This document shows positions 15,180-23,580 of a stretch of 64,000 nt of DNA, in pieces (within the stretch, counting starts at the first letter, position 1; each line of letters begins with the position of its first letter). The position numbers were made by a program, and so were the translations under genes. The DNA lies in assembly GCA_023393915.1 (NCBI GenBank), contig JAEXBS010000047.1:372001-436000 (forward strand), in the 5' to 3' direction. The notes below the pieces were generated by a model. The model did no database searches. It had not been told where the DNA came from and was given only the letters and a program-made list of their open reading frames with translations. The DNA is from Bacteroidota bacterium. GTDB lineage: Bacteria > Bacteroidota > Bacteroidia > Flavobacteriales > Weeksellaceae.

Positions 15180-17009
15180 TTATTTCTTAAAATTTCTCTC
15201 CAAATCCTCTCTAAAAGCACTTTGAACAATTATAGGAGTTTTCTCCCTTTGAGCATCCAAAAGTCTTTTAAGTGTTTCTTCCGTCACACGCGAAACCACA
15301 TCTTCTCTCGATTCTTCAAAGGTCATTTGACTGCGCGGAACAATTTGATCAATCGCTATAACGACATCCCTTCCGCTCATCTTAGTGGAAAAGACTCCCT
15401 TTTGGAAGGGAACCTTATATTTGGTGAATATTTCTGCATCTTTATTCATTTCACCTTGTTGAAATGAAACCAAAATCTTACCTTCTTTATTGAGTTTATT
15501 CTTGTACTTACTTTGAAGGGATTCCCATTTTTTTGGATCTTCAATCGTCTTTTTCACACTAGATACTTCCTTCGGGTCACTAATAATAGCCACTCTCCCA
15601 TCAGCCATTTCCTCCCATTGAAACTCCTGCTTATTTTCATTGTAATACCTATTAAGATTTGCAGCCGAGGTATCCACAACACTTTTCAAATAATCGGAGT
15701 AAATAAACTGAGAATAAATCATTTGCTTTTCACTTTCTAGCGCATTTTTTACCTCTGATTTCTGAAAGAACTCCTGAGTATATCTGTCTAGTAGGAAGTT
15801 TTTCACTCTTAGGTCAAGCAGCACTTTCCACTGCTCTGGTGTTACATTTTGCAAGTCTTTATATTGTTCTTCCACTTCCTTGCGTAAATCACCATAACTA
15901 ACCACCTTGCTTTTATACTTATACATAGGCTGGTTGAATGAAGTGTAGTTTTTAAACGCTTGGTAGGAGGAAGCAACTTTTGAAAACTCCTCAAATTTTG
16001 TGAAATCTTTACTCTGTTCTAATTTTTCCAAAAGTTGGTCTTCAAGTATTTTCGCATAATTACTAGAGAGCATTTGGGTTTGAAAGAAATCCTTACTGTT
16101 CTCGTTCCATACGTAGGGCAATAAGTCGTATATATAAAAGACGTAATAATGATCCTCTATAAGAATAGGTTCGTCTACATAATCTCCTGCTTTTTTACCT
16201 TTTAATGCCCCATAAACAGCATCAGGTAAAATTGGTGAACCCATTACCGCTCCTCCCGCATTCTTCTCATTAGGTGTTGTGCCCCACTGCGCAGTGATCT
16301 CATTAAAGGGTTTTCCTTGCTTTAATGCAGAATAAATGGAATTTTTCATTTCTGCTGCCTTCTGATCATTGGGATAACGAAGACTACCGAAAACCATATA
16401 TCCTAAACTAGGTCTCTGAGCTACAAGTTTGGCAAAAGTAGCCGAGCGTGGATTTTCTGCAAGCTTAGTATATTGCCCTACTTTAAGAGAAGCAATCTCA
16501 CGATAAATAGTAGGATCGATTAAACCAGGTTTAATATAAACCGGTCTAACTTCTTTTTTCACATAAGTCTCAATCGCTTTCTCCATGGATAGTTTTCCGG
16601 AAACCACATCTTGATAAACCTTCTGGTAAGATGTTGGATCCGAATTTGTCTTTTCCAAATTGAAAACAAGGATTTGGCGCTCTATCTGATTATCTAAAAC
16701 AAACTGTCTTGAAAGTTGTTCTACGTCTTTTGAATCAAAAAAATAATCTTGATGAACCTCGTTTAATTTACTAGCCATACGCTGCGAGAAATAACCGGTT
16801 GTATCCGCTTTTTTGTCCTCAGCTAATTGTTGAAACAAATAAAAATTCTGTGCAGTAGTTAAGGCTGATTCTACACCATTCGTGGTTAAGGCCTGACCGT
16901 ACTGTTTTTTAAAATCAGCAAGGGACAAAGAATCCTTGCCAATAATCATATATTGTCCAAAAGACCATGTTGTCAGTAGGAAAGCTAGTAAAAAAAATAT
17001 TTTCTTCAT
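15180..17009 (-). CDS. Large periplasmic parvulin-type peptidyl-prolyl isomerase (609 aa)
   Basis: It has a signal peptide (MKKIFFLLAFLLTTWSFGQ). A parvulin-like domain is visible around residues 210-295 (YMVFGSLRYPNDQKAAEMKNSIYSALKQGKPFN, then GGAVMGSP and PILIEDHYYVFYI). The long helical flanks resemble a SurA/PpiD-like chaperone. The conserved His pairs of catalytic parvulins are weak, so it may act mainly as a chaperone. It is 14 nt downstream of the PfkB gene and probably co-transcribed with it, with the SurA-like gene next. The pair may together supply outer-membrane protein folding. Confidence 0.82.
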   Translation of the reverse strand: MKKIFFLLAFLLTTWSFGQYMIIGKDSLSLADFKKQYGQALTTNGVESALTTAQNFYLFQQLAEDKKADTTGYFSQRMASKLNEVHQDYFFDSKDVEQLSRQFVLDNQIERQILVFNLEKTNSDPTSYQKVYQDVVSGKLSMEKAIETYVKKEVRPVYIKPGLIDPTIYREIASLKVGQYTKLAENPRSATFAKLVAQRPSLGYMVFGSLRYPNDQKAAEMKNSIYSALKQGKPFNEITAQWGTTPNEKNAGGAVMGSPILPDAVYGALKGKKAGDYVDEPILIEDHYYVFYIYDLLPYVWNENSKDFFQTQMLSSNYAKILEDQLLEKLEQSKDFTKFEEFSKVASSYQAFKNYTSFNQPMYKYKSKVVSYGDLRKEVEEQYKDLQNVTPEQWKVLLDLRVKNFLLDRYTQEFFQKSEVKNALESEKQMIYSQFIYSDYLKSVVDTSAANLNRYYNENKQEFQWEEMADGRVAIISDPKEVSSVKKTIEDPKKWESLQSKYKNKLNKEGKILVSFQQGEMNKDAEIFTKYKVPFQKGVFSTKMSGRDVVIAIDQIVPRSQMTFEESREDVVSRVTEETLKRLLDAQREKTPIIVQSAFREDLERNFKK

Positions 17010-17023
17010 TATAATACTATCAA

Positions 17024-17953
17024 TTAGTCAAAGTAAAGATCTACTTCAAATGTAGTTAATTGTCGAAATTCATCAACACGGGCTTTTAATTCAGGGGCAG
17101 TTACTTTCTGCAGTCTTTCGGTTCCAAATTCTTCCACCGTAAAGGAAGCCATTGCAGAACCAACAATAATAGCCGATTTCATGTTTTCAAACGAGAGATC
17201 TCCCGATTTAGCTAGGTGCGCTGCAAATCCTCCCGCAAAAGTATCTCCTGCTCCAGTAGGATCAAAAACTTCTTCAAGTGGTAAGGCTGGAATAGAAAAT
17301 ACTTTACCTTCATGGAATAACAATGCGCCGTGTTCTCCTTTTTTAATAATAACGTATTCTGGCCCCATCTTGTGAATCACTTGTGCTGCTTTAACTAGAG
17401 AATACTCGCCCGATAATTGTCTAGCCTCTTCATCATTAATTGAAATCACATCTGTTTTTGCGATCATTTCAAGTAAAGTGTCCCAAGCGGTATCCATCCA
17501 AAAATTCATGGTATCGAGAATAACCAATTTAGGTCTCGACTTCATCTTTTCTAACACAGAAAGCTGAATTGAAGGGTGCAAATTTCCCAAAAGCAAAATT
17601 TCGGAATCTTGTGCAGACTCAGGAACTTTTGGATCAAAATTCTCCATCACATTCACTTCGGTTACGAGCGTATCACGAGTATTTAGATCATTGTGATACC
17701 TTCCACTCCAAAAGAAAGTTTTCCCTTCTTTAATTATTTCAATTCCTTCAGTTTTAATATTCCGCGATTCAAGCAAATCAAAATATTCTTTGGGGAAATC
17801 TCCCCCTACGACCGATACTAAATGTACGTCCGTGTTAAACACTGATGCCGCTAGGCCAATAAAGGTGGCTGCTCCACCTAAAATCTTATCTGTTTTCCCA
17901 AAAGGAGTTTCGATTGCATCAAAGGCAACCGATCCGACCACTAATAGTTTCAT
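17024..17953 (-). CDS. PfkB-family carbohydrate/nucleoside kinase
   Basis: The protein has 309 residues in the ribokinase fold. The N-terminal GGAATFIGLAASVF segment holds the substrate-site glycines. The C-terminal signature DPTGAGDTFAGGFAAHLAKS contains the catalytic Asp and anion hole. The substrate is not predictable; the family includes ribokinase, adenosine kinase and fructokinase types. There is no sugar transporter nearby. It is upstream of the PPIase gene by 14 nt, an unusual partner. Its predicted leader of about 90 nt contains a GTCCT/AGGAC stem (18010-18028). Confidence 0.9.
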   Translation of the reverse strand: MKLLVVGSVAFDAIETPFGKTDKILGGAATFIGLAASVFNTDVHLVSVVGGDFPKEYFDLLESRNIKTEGIEIIKEGKTFFWSGRYHNDLNTRDTLVTEVNVMENFDPKVPESAQDSEILLLGNLHPSIQLSVLEKMKSRPKLVILDTMNFWMDTAWDTLLEMIAKTDVISINDEEARQLSGEYSLVKAAQVIHKMGPEYVIIKKGEHGALLFHEGKVFSIPALPLEEVFDPTGAGDTFAGGFAAHLAKSGDLSFENMKSAIIVGSAMASFTVEEFGTERLQKVTAPELKARVDEFRQLTTFEVDLYFD

Positions 17954-18046
17954 GCAAAAAAATGTTAATTATCCGCCTACTTTTAATAAGGTATTTACAT
18001 CCCTTAATGGTCCTAAAAATTCAGGACTTCAAAAAAGAGCTATCGG

Positions 18047-18054
18047 CAAAAATA
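18047..18054 (-). promoter_or_regulatory. -7 box of the PfkB/PPIase operon
   Basis: The minus strand reads TATTTTTG, a full match, about 95 nt before the kinase start. Confidence 0.55.
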
Positions 18055-18119
18055 AGGTTTTTGAACTAATAAAAAAGGATTCAAGGATTCCATTTCTATT
18101 TTATCACTTACTTAACCAC

Positions 18120-19148
18120 TTAATTCTGAAATCCCTGAATCCAATTTTCCAAAAACACGTCCAAAGGCCGCGGAAAGGATTTACTTTTGGACTCTTCAAA
18201 AGTTAAAAAGTTAAATTCGTGATCTGCTCCAAAAACACTCAGGTCCTTTTGGCTGTCTAATGCTCCAGAATAGATCTTGACCGTTAGGTTTCGGTGAGAA
18301 AGTTTATGTTTTATCTTAGTTTCGTACTTTAGTTTCCCAGAATACTCCTTTGGCAGCTCCGGGAGAAATTCGTAAAGAAATTTCCAAATAGACTCGTCCC
18401 CTCGTTTCTTAGATAAGAACCCTTGCTTGTTATATAAGAAATAGTAGATCAGCGTTTGGTCACTCACTTTTACTTTTTTCATTTTTACAGGGAAACTTAA
18501 CTGAGTGCCTGTTGCAAATGCATTGCATTGCAAAGCAATAGGGCAAATCGAGCAACTTGGATTTTTTGGTTTACAAATTGTGGCGCCTAAATCCATCAAG
18601 GCTTGATTGAACTCACCAGGTTCATTTATAGGCATTATTCGTTCTGCCAAATTACTAAAGTGTCGAAAAGAACCGTTGGAGCCGATATCCATGGTGTCGG
18701 TAAAAACACGACTTAATACGCGGTAAAGATTTCCATCAATTGCTGCCCGTGGTTCTTGGAAACATAAACTACTAATGGCGCTTGCGGTATAAGGCCCTAC
18801 CCCTGGTAAAGAAAGAATATCTTTATAATTATTTGGAAATACTCCCTTATATTTTGAAACTATTATTTTAGCCGCCCGGTGCAGGTTAAGTGCTCGGGAA
18901 TAATAGCCAAGTCCTTTCCAATAATACAATACCTCGTCGATGGAAGCATCACTAAGCTCTTGTACACTAGGGAAACGCTCGACAAATCTTTCGTAGTATC
19001 CCTTCCCTTGCTCTACACGTGTTTGCTGCAATAAAATTTCAGAAATCCAAACCAAATAGGGATCGTTCACGCCTCTCCAAGGCAAAGTTCTTCCCTTAGA
19101 TCGGTACCAAGTAAGTAAATTTTGTGTTAACTGTAGGTCTGAACTCAT
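18120..19148 (-). CDS. mutY: A/G-specific adenine DNA glycosylase
   Basis: The protein has 342 residues and removes adenine mispaired with 8-oxoguanine. It starts MSSDLQLTQNLLTWY; a preceding in-frame TTG is disregarded. The helix-hairpin-helix (LPGVGPYTASAISSLCF) leads to catalytic Asp (AAIDGNLYRVLSR). The [4Fe-4S] loop is CKPKNPSCSICPIALQC. The C-terminal NUDIX-like 8-oxoG recognition domain (LIYYFLYNKQGFLSKKR) is present. It diverges from HU; the 289-bp gap between them holds the HU promoter and nothing else I can name. Confidence 0.97.
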   Translation of the reverse strand: MSSDLQLTQNLLTWYRSKGRTLPWRGVNDPYLVWISEILLQQTRVEQGKGYYERFVERFPSVQELSDASIDEVLYYWKGLGYYSRALNLHRAAKIIVSKYKGVFPNNYKDILSLPGVGPYTASAISSLCFQEPRAAIDGNLYRVLSRVFTDTMDIGSNGSFRHFSNLAERIMPINEPGEFNQALMDLGATICKPKNPSCSICPIALQCNAFATGTQLSFPVKMKKVKVSDQTLIYYFLYNKQGFLSKKRGDESIWKFLYEFLPELPKEYSGKLKYETKIKHKLSHRNLTVKIYSGALDSQKDLSVFGADHEFNFLTFEESKSKSFPRPLDVFLENWIQGFQN

Positions 19149-19375
19149 CAAGGCTCAAAGGTCGACTTCTTAACTTAACAAAACAAGCGCCACTCGAAAT
19201 CTCTATACGTAAAATCACATCCGAATTCGACAAAAAGGCCAAGAAAAAAGGCTAAAAAACAATCTCCTTTAGATCTTTTTGGTAAAAAATGAAATACCAA
19301 TGAAATAAAAAGGATAAAAAGCTCCTTAAGTAATGAGCAGCAAGGACTATCAAAGCAAAGAAAATCAGGGTATTG

Positions 19376-19408
19376 TTTGTTTCAATTCAAAAATAGTTCA
19401 TATATTTG
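19376..19408 (+). promoter_or_regulatory. HU promoter (TTTG, 21-nt spacer, TATATTTG)
   Basis: Full -33 and -7 elements are present, with the ATG 29 nt after the -7 box in an A-rich leader. This is typical of strongly expressed Flavobacteriia genes. Confidence 0.8.
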
Positions 19409-19437
19409 CACACCAAAATTAAAAAACAAAAAAGGAA

Positions 19438-19728
19438 ATGACAAAGGCAGAATTGGTAAATACAATCTCCACTAAATTGGGAACAGAAAAGAACGAAACT
19501 CAAAAGATAATTGAAGCATTTATGCAGGAAATCAGAACTTCAATGTATAATGGAGACAATGTTTATCTTAGAGGTTTCGGTTCATTCATTATAAAAACAA
19601 GAGCAGCAAAAACAGGAAGAAATATTTCAAAAAACACAGCAATTGAAATTCCTGCACATAACATTCCGGCATTTAAGCCTTCAAAAAGCTTTGTGGAAAA
19701 GGTGAAAACCAAAGTTGCCGTTAAATAG
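19438..19728 (+). CDS. HU-family DNA-binding protein
   Basis: This 96-residue histone-like protein bends and compacts DNA. The HU fold is evident: MTKAELVNTISTKLGTEKNE at the N-terminus, VYLRGFGSFIIKTRAAKTGRN leading into the beta arm, IPAHNIPAFKPSKSFVEKV at the end. The arm contains IEIPAHNIPAF, where Pro intercalates. It is followed 42 nt later by a 30-codon ORF for an extremely basic peptide and then by the ribonuclease G gene, an arrangement I recall as typical of Flavobacteriia. Confidence 0.96.
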   Translation: MTKAELVNTISTKLGTEKNETQKIIEAFMQEIRTSMYNGDNVYLRGFGSFIIKTRAAKTGRNISKNTAIEIPAHNIPAFKPSKSFVEKVKTKVAVK

Positions 19729-19770
19729 TAGATAAGAAAAAATTAATATTAACCTTAATACATAACGAAT

Positions 19771-19863
19771 ATGCCAAGCGGAAAGAAAAGAAAAAGACAT
19801 AAGGTAGCGACGCACAAAAGAAAGAAAAGAAGAAGAGCGAACAGACACAAGAAAAAGAAATAA
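19771..19863 (+). CDS. 30-residue extremely basic protein
   Basis: ATG at 19771 gives 30 codons and a TAA stop: it begins MPSGKKRKRHKVATHKRKKR and continues RRANRHKKKK. About two-thirds of the residues are Lys, Arg or His and none is acidic. It lies between HU and rng on the same strand, followed at once by a terminator. I recall near-identical peptides at the same place in other Bacteroidota, so it is very likely translated. A ribosomal or nucleic-acid-binding role is plausible. Automated gene finders often miss it because of its length. Confidence 0.8.
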   Translation: MPSGKKRKRHKVATHKRKKRRRANRHKKKK

Positions 19864-19883
19864 TTTTCTCGTACCATATACTG

Positions 19884-19925
19884 AATATAGTTGATGGAGA
19901 CTCATCCATTAACTATATTTTTGTT
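19884..19925 (+). terminator. Terminator after the HU / small-protein unit; U-tract doubles as the rng -7 box
   Basis: Arms AATATAGTT and AACTATATT (plus ATGGA/TCCAT inside) end in a T run. The last arm and T run read TATTTTTG (19916-19923), a full -7 match 48 nt before the rng start. Confidence 0.75.
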
Positions 19926-19971
19926 TAATTTAAGACCAAACTAATTATAAGTCGAACCCAATAAATGAGCA

Positions 19972-21528
19972 ATGAAAAAAGAACTGATCATTTCACATCA
20001 GGACGAGTGCACTAAGATTGCACTGCTCGAAGACGGTAGACTTTTTGAAATCCACGAAGAAGAGGATAACAGAGAGTTTAGCGTAGGGGATTTATTTTTA
20101 GCTCGAGTCCGAAAACTTGCACCTAACTTAAATGCAGCTTTCGTAAACATTGGTTACGAAAAAGATGCATTTTTGCATTATCAAGATCTGGGTCCAGACT
20201 TTTTAAGTTATCAAAAATTCTTAAAAGACACGTTTAGTAAAAAACAGCAAAGCAGTAGTCTAAAGAATTTTGAAGTTCAGAAAGAGATCAACAAGCACGG
20301 TACTGTAGATAAAGTACTTAACAAAGAAGATGTAGTACTAATTCAGATTACCAAAGAACCCATTTCAACAAAAGGTCCTAGAATCTCAACGCAGATTTCC
20401 CTTACTGGCCGCTTCTTAGTATTGATTCCTTTTGATAATAAGGTATCCATCTCTAAAAAAATCAAAAGCGCAGAAGACAGAGAGCGTCTTAAGACCTTAA
20501 TCGAAAGTATCAAACCAGAAGGTTTCGGAGTTATTATTCGCACAGTTGCAGAAGGTAAGAAAGTAGCCGAACTCCATAACGACATGAATCAGTTGATTCG
20601 AAAATGGGAGTCCGCATTTAAAAACATTCAAAAGAAGAAAATCCCTTCAAGAATCCTCTCTGAGGAAGATCGCGCATCAGCCATTTTAAGGGACAACTTC
20701 AACAAAGATTTTACCTCCATTATTTGCGATGACTCTGCTATGCATGCGGACCTTAGCCATTATGTTGAATCGATTGCACCAGAGCAAAAAAGTATCGTTC
20801 AGTATTACGATTCTCACATACCTCTTCTAGAGTATTATAATGTAGAGAAACAACTAAAGCAAAGTTTTGGAAAACACGTCAACATTCCTTCTTCACGAGG
20901 TGCTTATCTGGTGATCGAACACACCGAAGCGCTGCATGTTATTGACGTAAATTCAGGACCAAATATCGCTTCCGGATCTACCAATCGGGACCACGCTCTA
21001 ACGGTCAATAAAATGGCTGCTACAGAGATTGCTCGTCAATTGAGACTGAGAGATATGGGTGGAATCATTGTGGTTGACTTCATTGACATGACCAATGCAG
21101 AACACCGTAAAGCCCTATACGAGCACCTGAGAGAAGAAATGCGTCGGGATAAAGCCAGACACAAAATTTTACCTCCTAGCAAATTTGGACTTATTCAAAT
21201 CACTAGGCAAAGAGTGCGTCCAGAAAAGCAAATCAAAACCGAGGAAGTAAATCCTAATGCTGATGGGGAAATACTAGCACCTATCGTGGTGGTTGAACGC
21301 ATGGAAGAAATGATTAGAAACCTAATTCAAAAAGAAAAAGGAAAACTCTACCTCCATGTACATCCCTTTGTAGAAGCCTACCTAACCAAAGGTATTATGA
21401 GTATTCAAACCAAATGGTATCTGAAGCTAGGAAAATGGGTAAGCATTATTCCAAGGGACAGCTTTCGTTACCTAGAATACAGATTGTATAATTCAAAAAA
21501 AGAGGAAATTGCAAGTTACTCGAACTAA
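19972..21528 (+). CDS. rng: Ribonuclease G (Rne/Rng family)
   Basis: This 518-residue endoribonuclease matures rRNA and degrades mRNA. The N-terminal S1 domain is interrupted as usual (FLARVRKLAPNLNAAFVNIGYEKDAFLH). The catalytic DNase I-like region has HVIDVNSGP and GGIIVVDFIDM, supplying the two metal-binding Asp residues. The linker after RQRVRPEKQ, where the E. coli proteins carry the CPxC zinc link, has no cysteine, so dimer/tetramer assembly must differ. Length fits flavobacterial RNase G without a C-terminal scaffold. Confidence 0.96.
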   Translation: MKKELIISHQDECTKIALLEDGRLFEIHEEEDNREFSVGDLFLARVRKLAPNLNAAFVNIGYEKDAFLHYQDLGPDFLSYQKFLKDTFSKKQQSSSLKNFEVQKEINKHGTVDKVLNKEDVVLIQITKEPISTKGPRISTQISLTGRFLVLIPFDNKVSISKKIKSAEDRERLKTLIESIKPEGFGVIIRTVAEGKKVAELHNDMNQLIRKWESAFKNIQKKKIPSRILSEEDRASAILRDNFNKDFTSIICDDSAMHADLSHYVESIAPEQKSIVQYYDSHIPLLEYYNVEKQLKQSFGKHVNIPSSRGAYLVIEHTEALHVIDVNSGPNIASGSTNRDHALTVNKMAATEIARQLRLRDMGGIIVVDFIDMTNAEHRKALYEHLREEMRRDKARHKILPPSKFGLIQITRQRVRPEKQIKTEEVNPNADGEILAPIVVVERMEEMIRNLIQKEKGKLYLHVHPFVEAYLTKGIMSIQTKWYLKLGKWVSIIPRDSFRYLEYRLYNSKKEEIASYSN

Positions 21529-21556
21529 AAGATAAACTCTGTTTCGGAGAAAGTCT

Positions 21557-21588
21557 AAAAAACCGCCTACTTAGGCGGTTTTTTCATT
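21557..21588 (+). terminator. Terminator of rng
   Basis: AAAAAACCGCCTA and TAGGCGGTTTTTT form a 13-bp stem with a CT loop and a T tail. Confidence 0.9.
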
Positions 21589-21646
21589 CAAGGGATTCTA
21601 ACATTTTTTAACTTTTTCAAGGGGTACTGACGAACATTATTTTGGC

Positions 21647-21654
21647 TACATTTG
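21647..21654 (+). promoter_or_regulatory. -7 box 4 nt before the NUDIX gene start
   Basis: TACATTTG, a full match, is separated from the ATG at 21659 by only TGCT. This predicts a leaderless mRNA. Confidence 0.65.
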
Positions 21655-21658
21655 TGCT

Positions 21659-22288
21659 ATGAAGTACGTAGGACGGGATTTAGTGAAACTAATTCAAGGG
21701 GCCGATCTATCAGGTGAAAATTCCCATAAAGTTTATTCACCACCTTATCGTCCCTTATTCTCCTATGAAGAGATTCTTTCTAGAAATCCCAGGATGGCAG
21801 CGGTCAATATTCTACTGTATCTTAAAGATGGTCAGTGGCATTTTCCTTTAATGGTAAGAACCCAGAATGAAAACGACCGTCATAGTGGACAAATTTCCCT
21901 ACCAGGAGGAAGTCGTGAAGCTGAAGATAAAGATTTTGCGCACACTGCAAAGAGAGAAACTTCGGAGGAAATTGGAATCGATTTTTCTTACATTCGGATT
22001 ATTCGTGAAATTTCTCCCATTTATATTCCTCCAAGCAATTTTTATGTTTACCCCTACATTTCATTTACAGGGAAAAATCCTAAGTTCAAACTGCAACAAT
22101 CTGAAGCTTTAGAACTCATTGAATTTCCCGTTTCTTCTCTCTTAGATTTAAAGCAGACGCCAGAATACCGAATCTTACCGGATTCTAGAGGAAAAGAAGT
22201 TCCAGTAATTGATTTTAATGGATATATAATCTGGGGAGCTACCTCAATGATCCTTAGTGAATTCAGTCACTTGCTCAAAAATTTGTAA
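21659..22288 (+). CDS. NUDIX hydrolase, CoA pyrophosphatase (NudL) type
   Basis: The protein has 209 residues. The NUDIX box (GGSREAEDKDFAHTAKRETSEEIGI) has the two-residue longer spacing of NudL-type CoA diphosphatases, preceded by SGQISLPGG, a NudL hallmark. These enzymes hydrolyse CoA and derivatives to 4'-phosphopantetheine and 3',5'-ADP. It is the promoter-proximal gene of an apparent four-gene operon with the acyltransferase, a lipoprotein and an unknown protein (gaps 28, 33 and 7 nt). Confidence 0.9.
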   Translation: MKYVGRDLVKLIQGADLSGENSHKVYSPPYRPLFSYEEILSRNPRMAAVNILLYLKDGQWHFPLMVRTQNENDRHSGQISLPGGSREAEDKDFAHTAKRETSEEIGIDFSYIRIIREISPIYIPPSNFYVYPYISFTGKNPKFKLQQSEALELIEFPVSSLLDLKQTPEYRILPDSRGKEVPVIDFNGYIIWGATSMILSEFSHLLKNL

Positions 22289-22316
22289 ATTCGCAGATTA
22301 GTTTTTCTAAAAATAC

Positions 22317-23105
22317 ATGGCAAAAAAAAATATTTTCTCCGATGCTTTTGGAACGCCTTATTTTCTAAAGCGTCTGATAATTTTTACTTTAGGTATCGTC
22401 TCTTACAGAAGGTTTAATGGCTTTAATAAACTTAAAATTTCAGGGAGCGAACATGTTAAAAACCTTCCTGATTCCAATGTTCTTTTTGTCTCTAACCATC
22501 AAACCTACTTTGCGGACGTAGCCGCAATGTATCATGTGTTCTGCTCTGTAAATAATGGCTACATTAACACCATTAAAAACCCCGTTTATTTACTAAATCC
22601 TAAGGTAGACTTCTATTATGTAGCAGCGGAAGAAACAATGAACAAAGGACTCCTCTCAAGGATTTTCAAACTAGCAGGAGCCGTCACCGTAAAACGTACC
22701 TGGAGAGCGGAAGGAAAAAACGTCAATCGAATCGTCGACATGAGCGAAGTCGATAATATTATGAAAGCGCTGGACAACGGGTGGGTCATCACTTTTCCAC
22801 AAGGAACCACCTCAGCCTTTGCTCAAGGAAGAAAGGGAACGGCCAAGCTAGTAAAACAGCAAAGACCAATTGTAGTTCCTATTAAAATAAATGGCTTTAG
22901 ACGAGCATTTGACAAAAAAGGACTTAAAATTAAAGTTACTGGAGTAAAACCAACACTAGAATTTAAAGCTCCTCTCGTAATTGATTACGATGACGAAAGT
23001 GCACAAGAGATCTTGAACAAAATCATGGTGGCCATCGAACAAACCTCCGATTTCAATGTGCTCCATCAGTACGATGAAAAAAAAAGTCTAAATCATCAGT
23101 TATAG
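22317..23105 (+). CDS. PlsC-family lysophospholipid acyltransferase
   Basis: The protein has 262 residues. It has the two PlsC blocks in Bacteroidota form: VSNHQTYFADVAAM and ITFPQGTTSAFAQGRKGTAKL. The family's HX4D is HX5D here and FPEGTR is FPQGTT, as I recall for other flavobacterial members. It should acylate lysophosphatidate or a related lysolipid at the inner membrane. The N-terminal region has one hydrophobic helix (LIIFTLGIVSY). It is downstream of the NUDIX gene in the same operon. Confidence 0.86.
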   Translation: MAKKNIFSDAFGTPYFLKRLIIFTLGIVSYRRFNGFNKLKISGSEHVKNLPDSNVLFVSNHQTYFADVAAMYHVFCSVNNGYINTIKNPVYLLNPKVDFYYVAAEETMNKGLLSRIFKLAGAVTVKRTWRAEGKNVNRIVDMSEVDNIMKALDNGWVITFPQGTTSAFAQGRKGTAKLVKQQRPIVVPIKINGFRRAFDKKGLKIKVTGVKPTLEFKAPLVIDYDDESAQEILNKIMVAIEQTSDFNVLHQYDEKKSLNHQL

Positions 23106-23138
23106 TACTCCAGCAACTAATTACTAAAACCATACACT

Positions 23139-23573
23139 ATGAAAAAAATAGTCTTCTTTGTGGTCCTTTTTATGATTGCATCTTGTACGCAAAGCTCTAT
23201 TTTTGAGCAGTACGAACTAAGCTACAGCCGAAGCGGTGGGTTTGCTCCTATCTATGAAAATTTATTGATTCGTAATAATACAGCCTACTACTTCTTCGAA
23301 GGATCTGGTAAAAAATTTAATAAGAAAACACACATAACACCTGAAGAGAAATCTAAACTCTACGAGGCAATTAACACCAATGACCTAGCTCAAATTCGTG
23401 AAGATTACAAAAAAGTATTCGACAACATAACCACTACAGTTAAAGTAAAAAACGCATCACAAAAAATCTTTAAGGACGACGGAAGCTTTATTGTTCCCGA
23501 ACACCAAAGTAGATGGCAAGCTGTAACTGGGGCTTTTGAATCTTTAATTGAAACAAAAAACTTTAGAAACTAA
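23139..23573 (+). CDS. Small lipoprotein of unknown function
   Basis: The protein has 144 residues. The signal peptide MKKIVFFVVLFMIASCTQSS ends in a lipobox with Cys16, so the mature protein is lipid-anchored. The mature part is soluble and lysine-rich (KKFNKKTHITPEEKSKLYEAI) with no domain I recognise. It lies 33 nt after the acyltransferase gene and 7 nt before the next ORF, so it is most likely part of the same operon. A similar small lipoprotein appears elsewhere in flavobacterial genomes, but I cannot assign a role. Confidence 0.75.
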   Translation: MKKIVFFVVLFMIASCTQSSIFEQYELSYSRSGGFAPIYENLLIRNNTAYYFFEGSGKKFNKKTHITPEEKSKLYEAINTNDLAQIREDYKKVFDNITTTVKVKNASQKIFKDDGSFIVPEHQSRWQAVTGAFESLIETKNFRN

Positions 23574-23580
23574 TTAAACT

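Noticed and set aside
19681..19909. Minus-strand ORFs opposite HU and the 30-residue peptide
   Set aside because: They are rich in F, S and L by antisense of Lys/Arg codons; the plus-strand genes explain the region.
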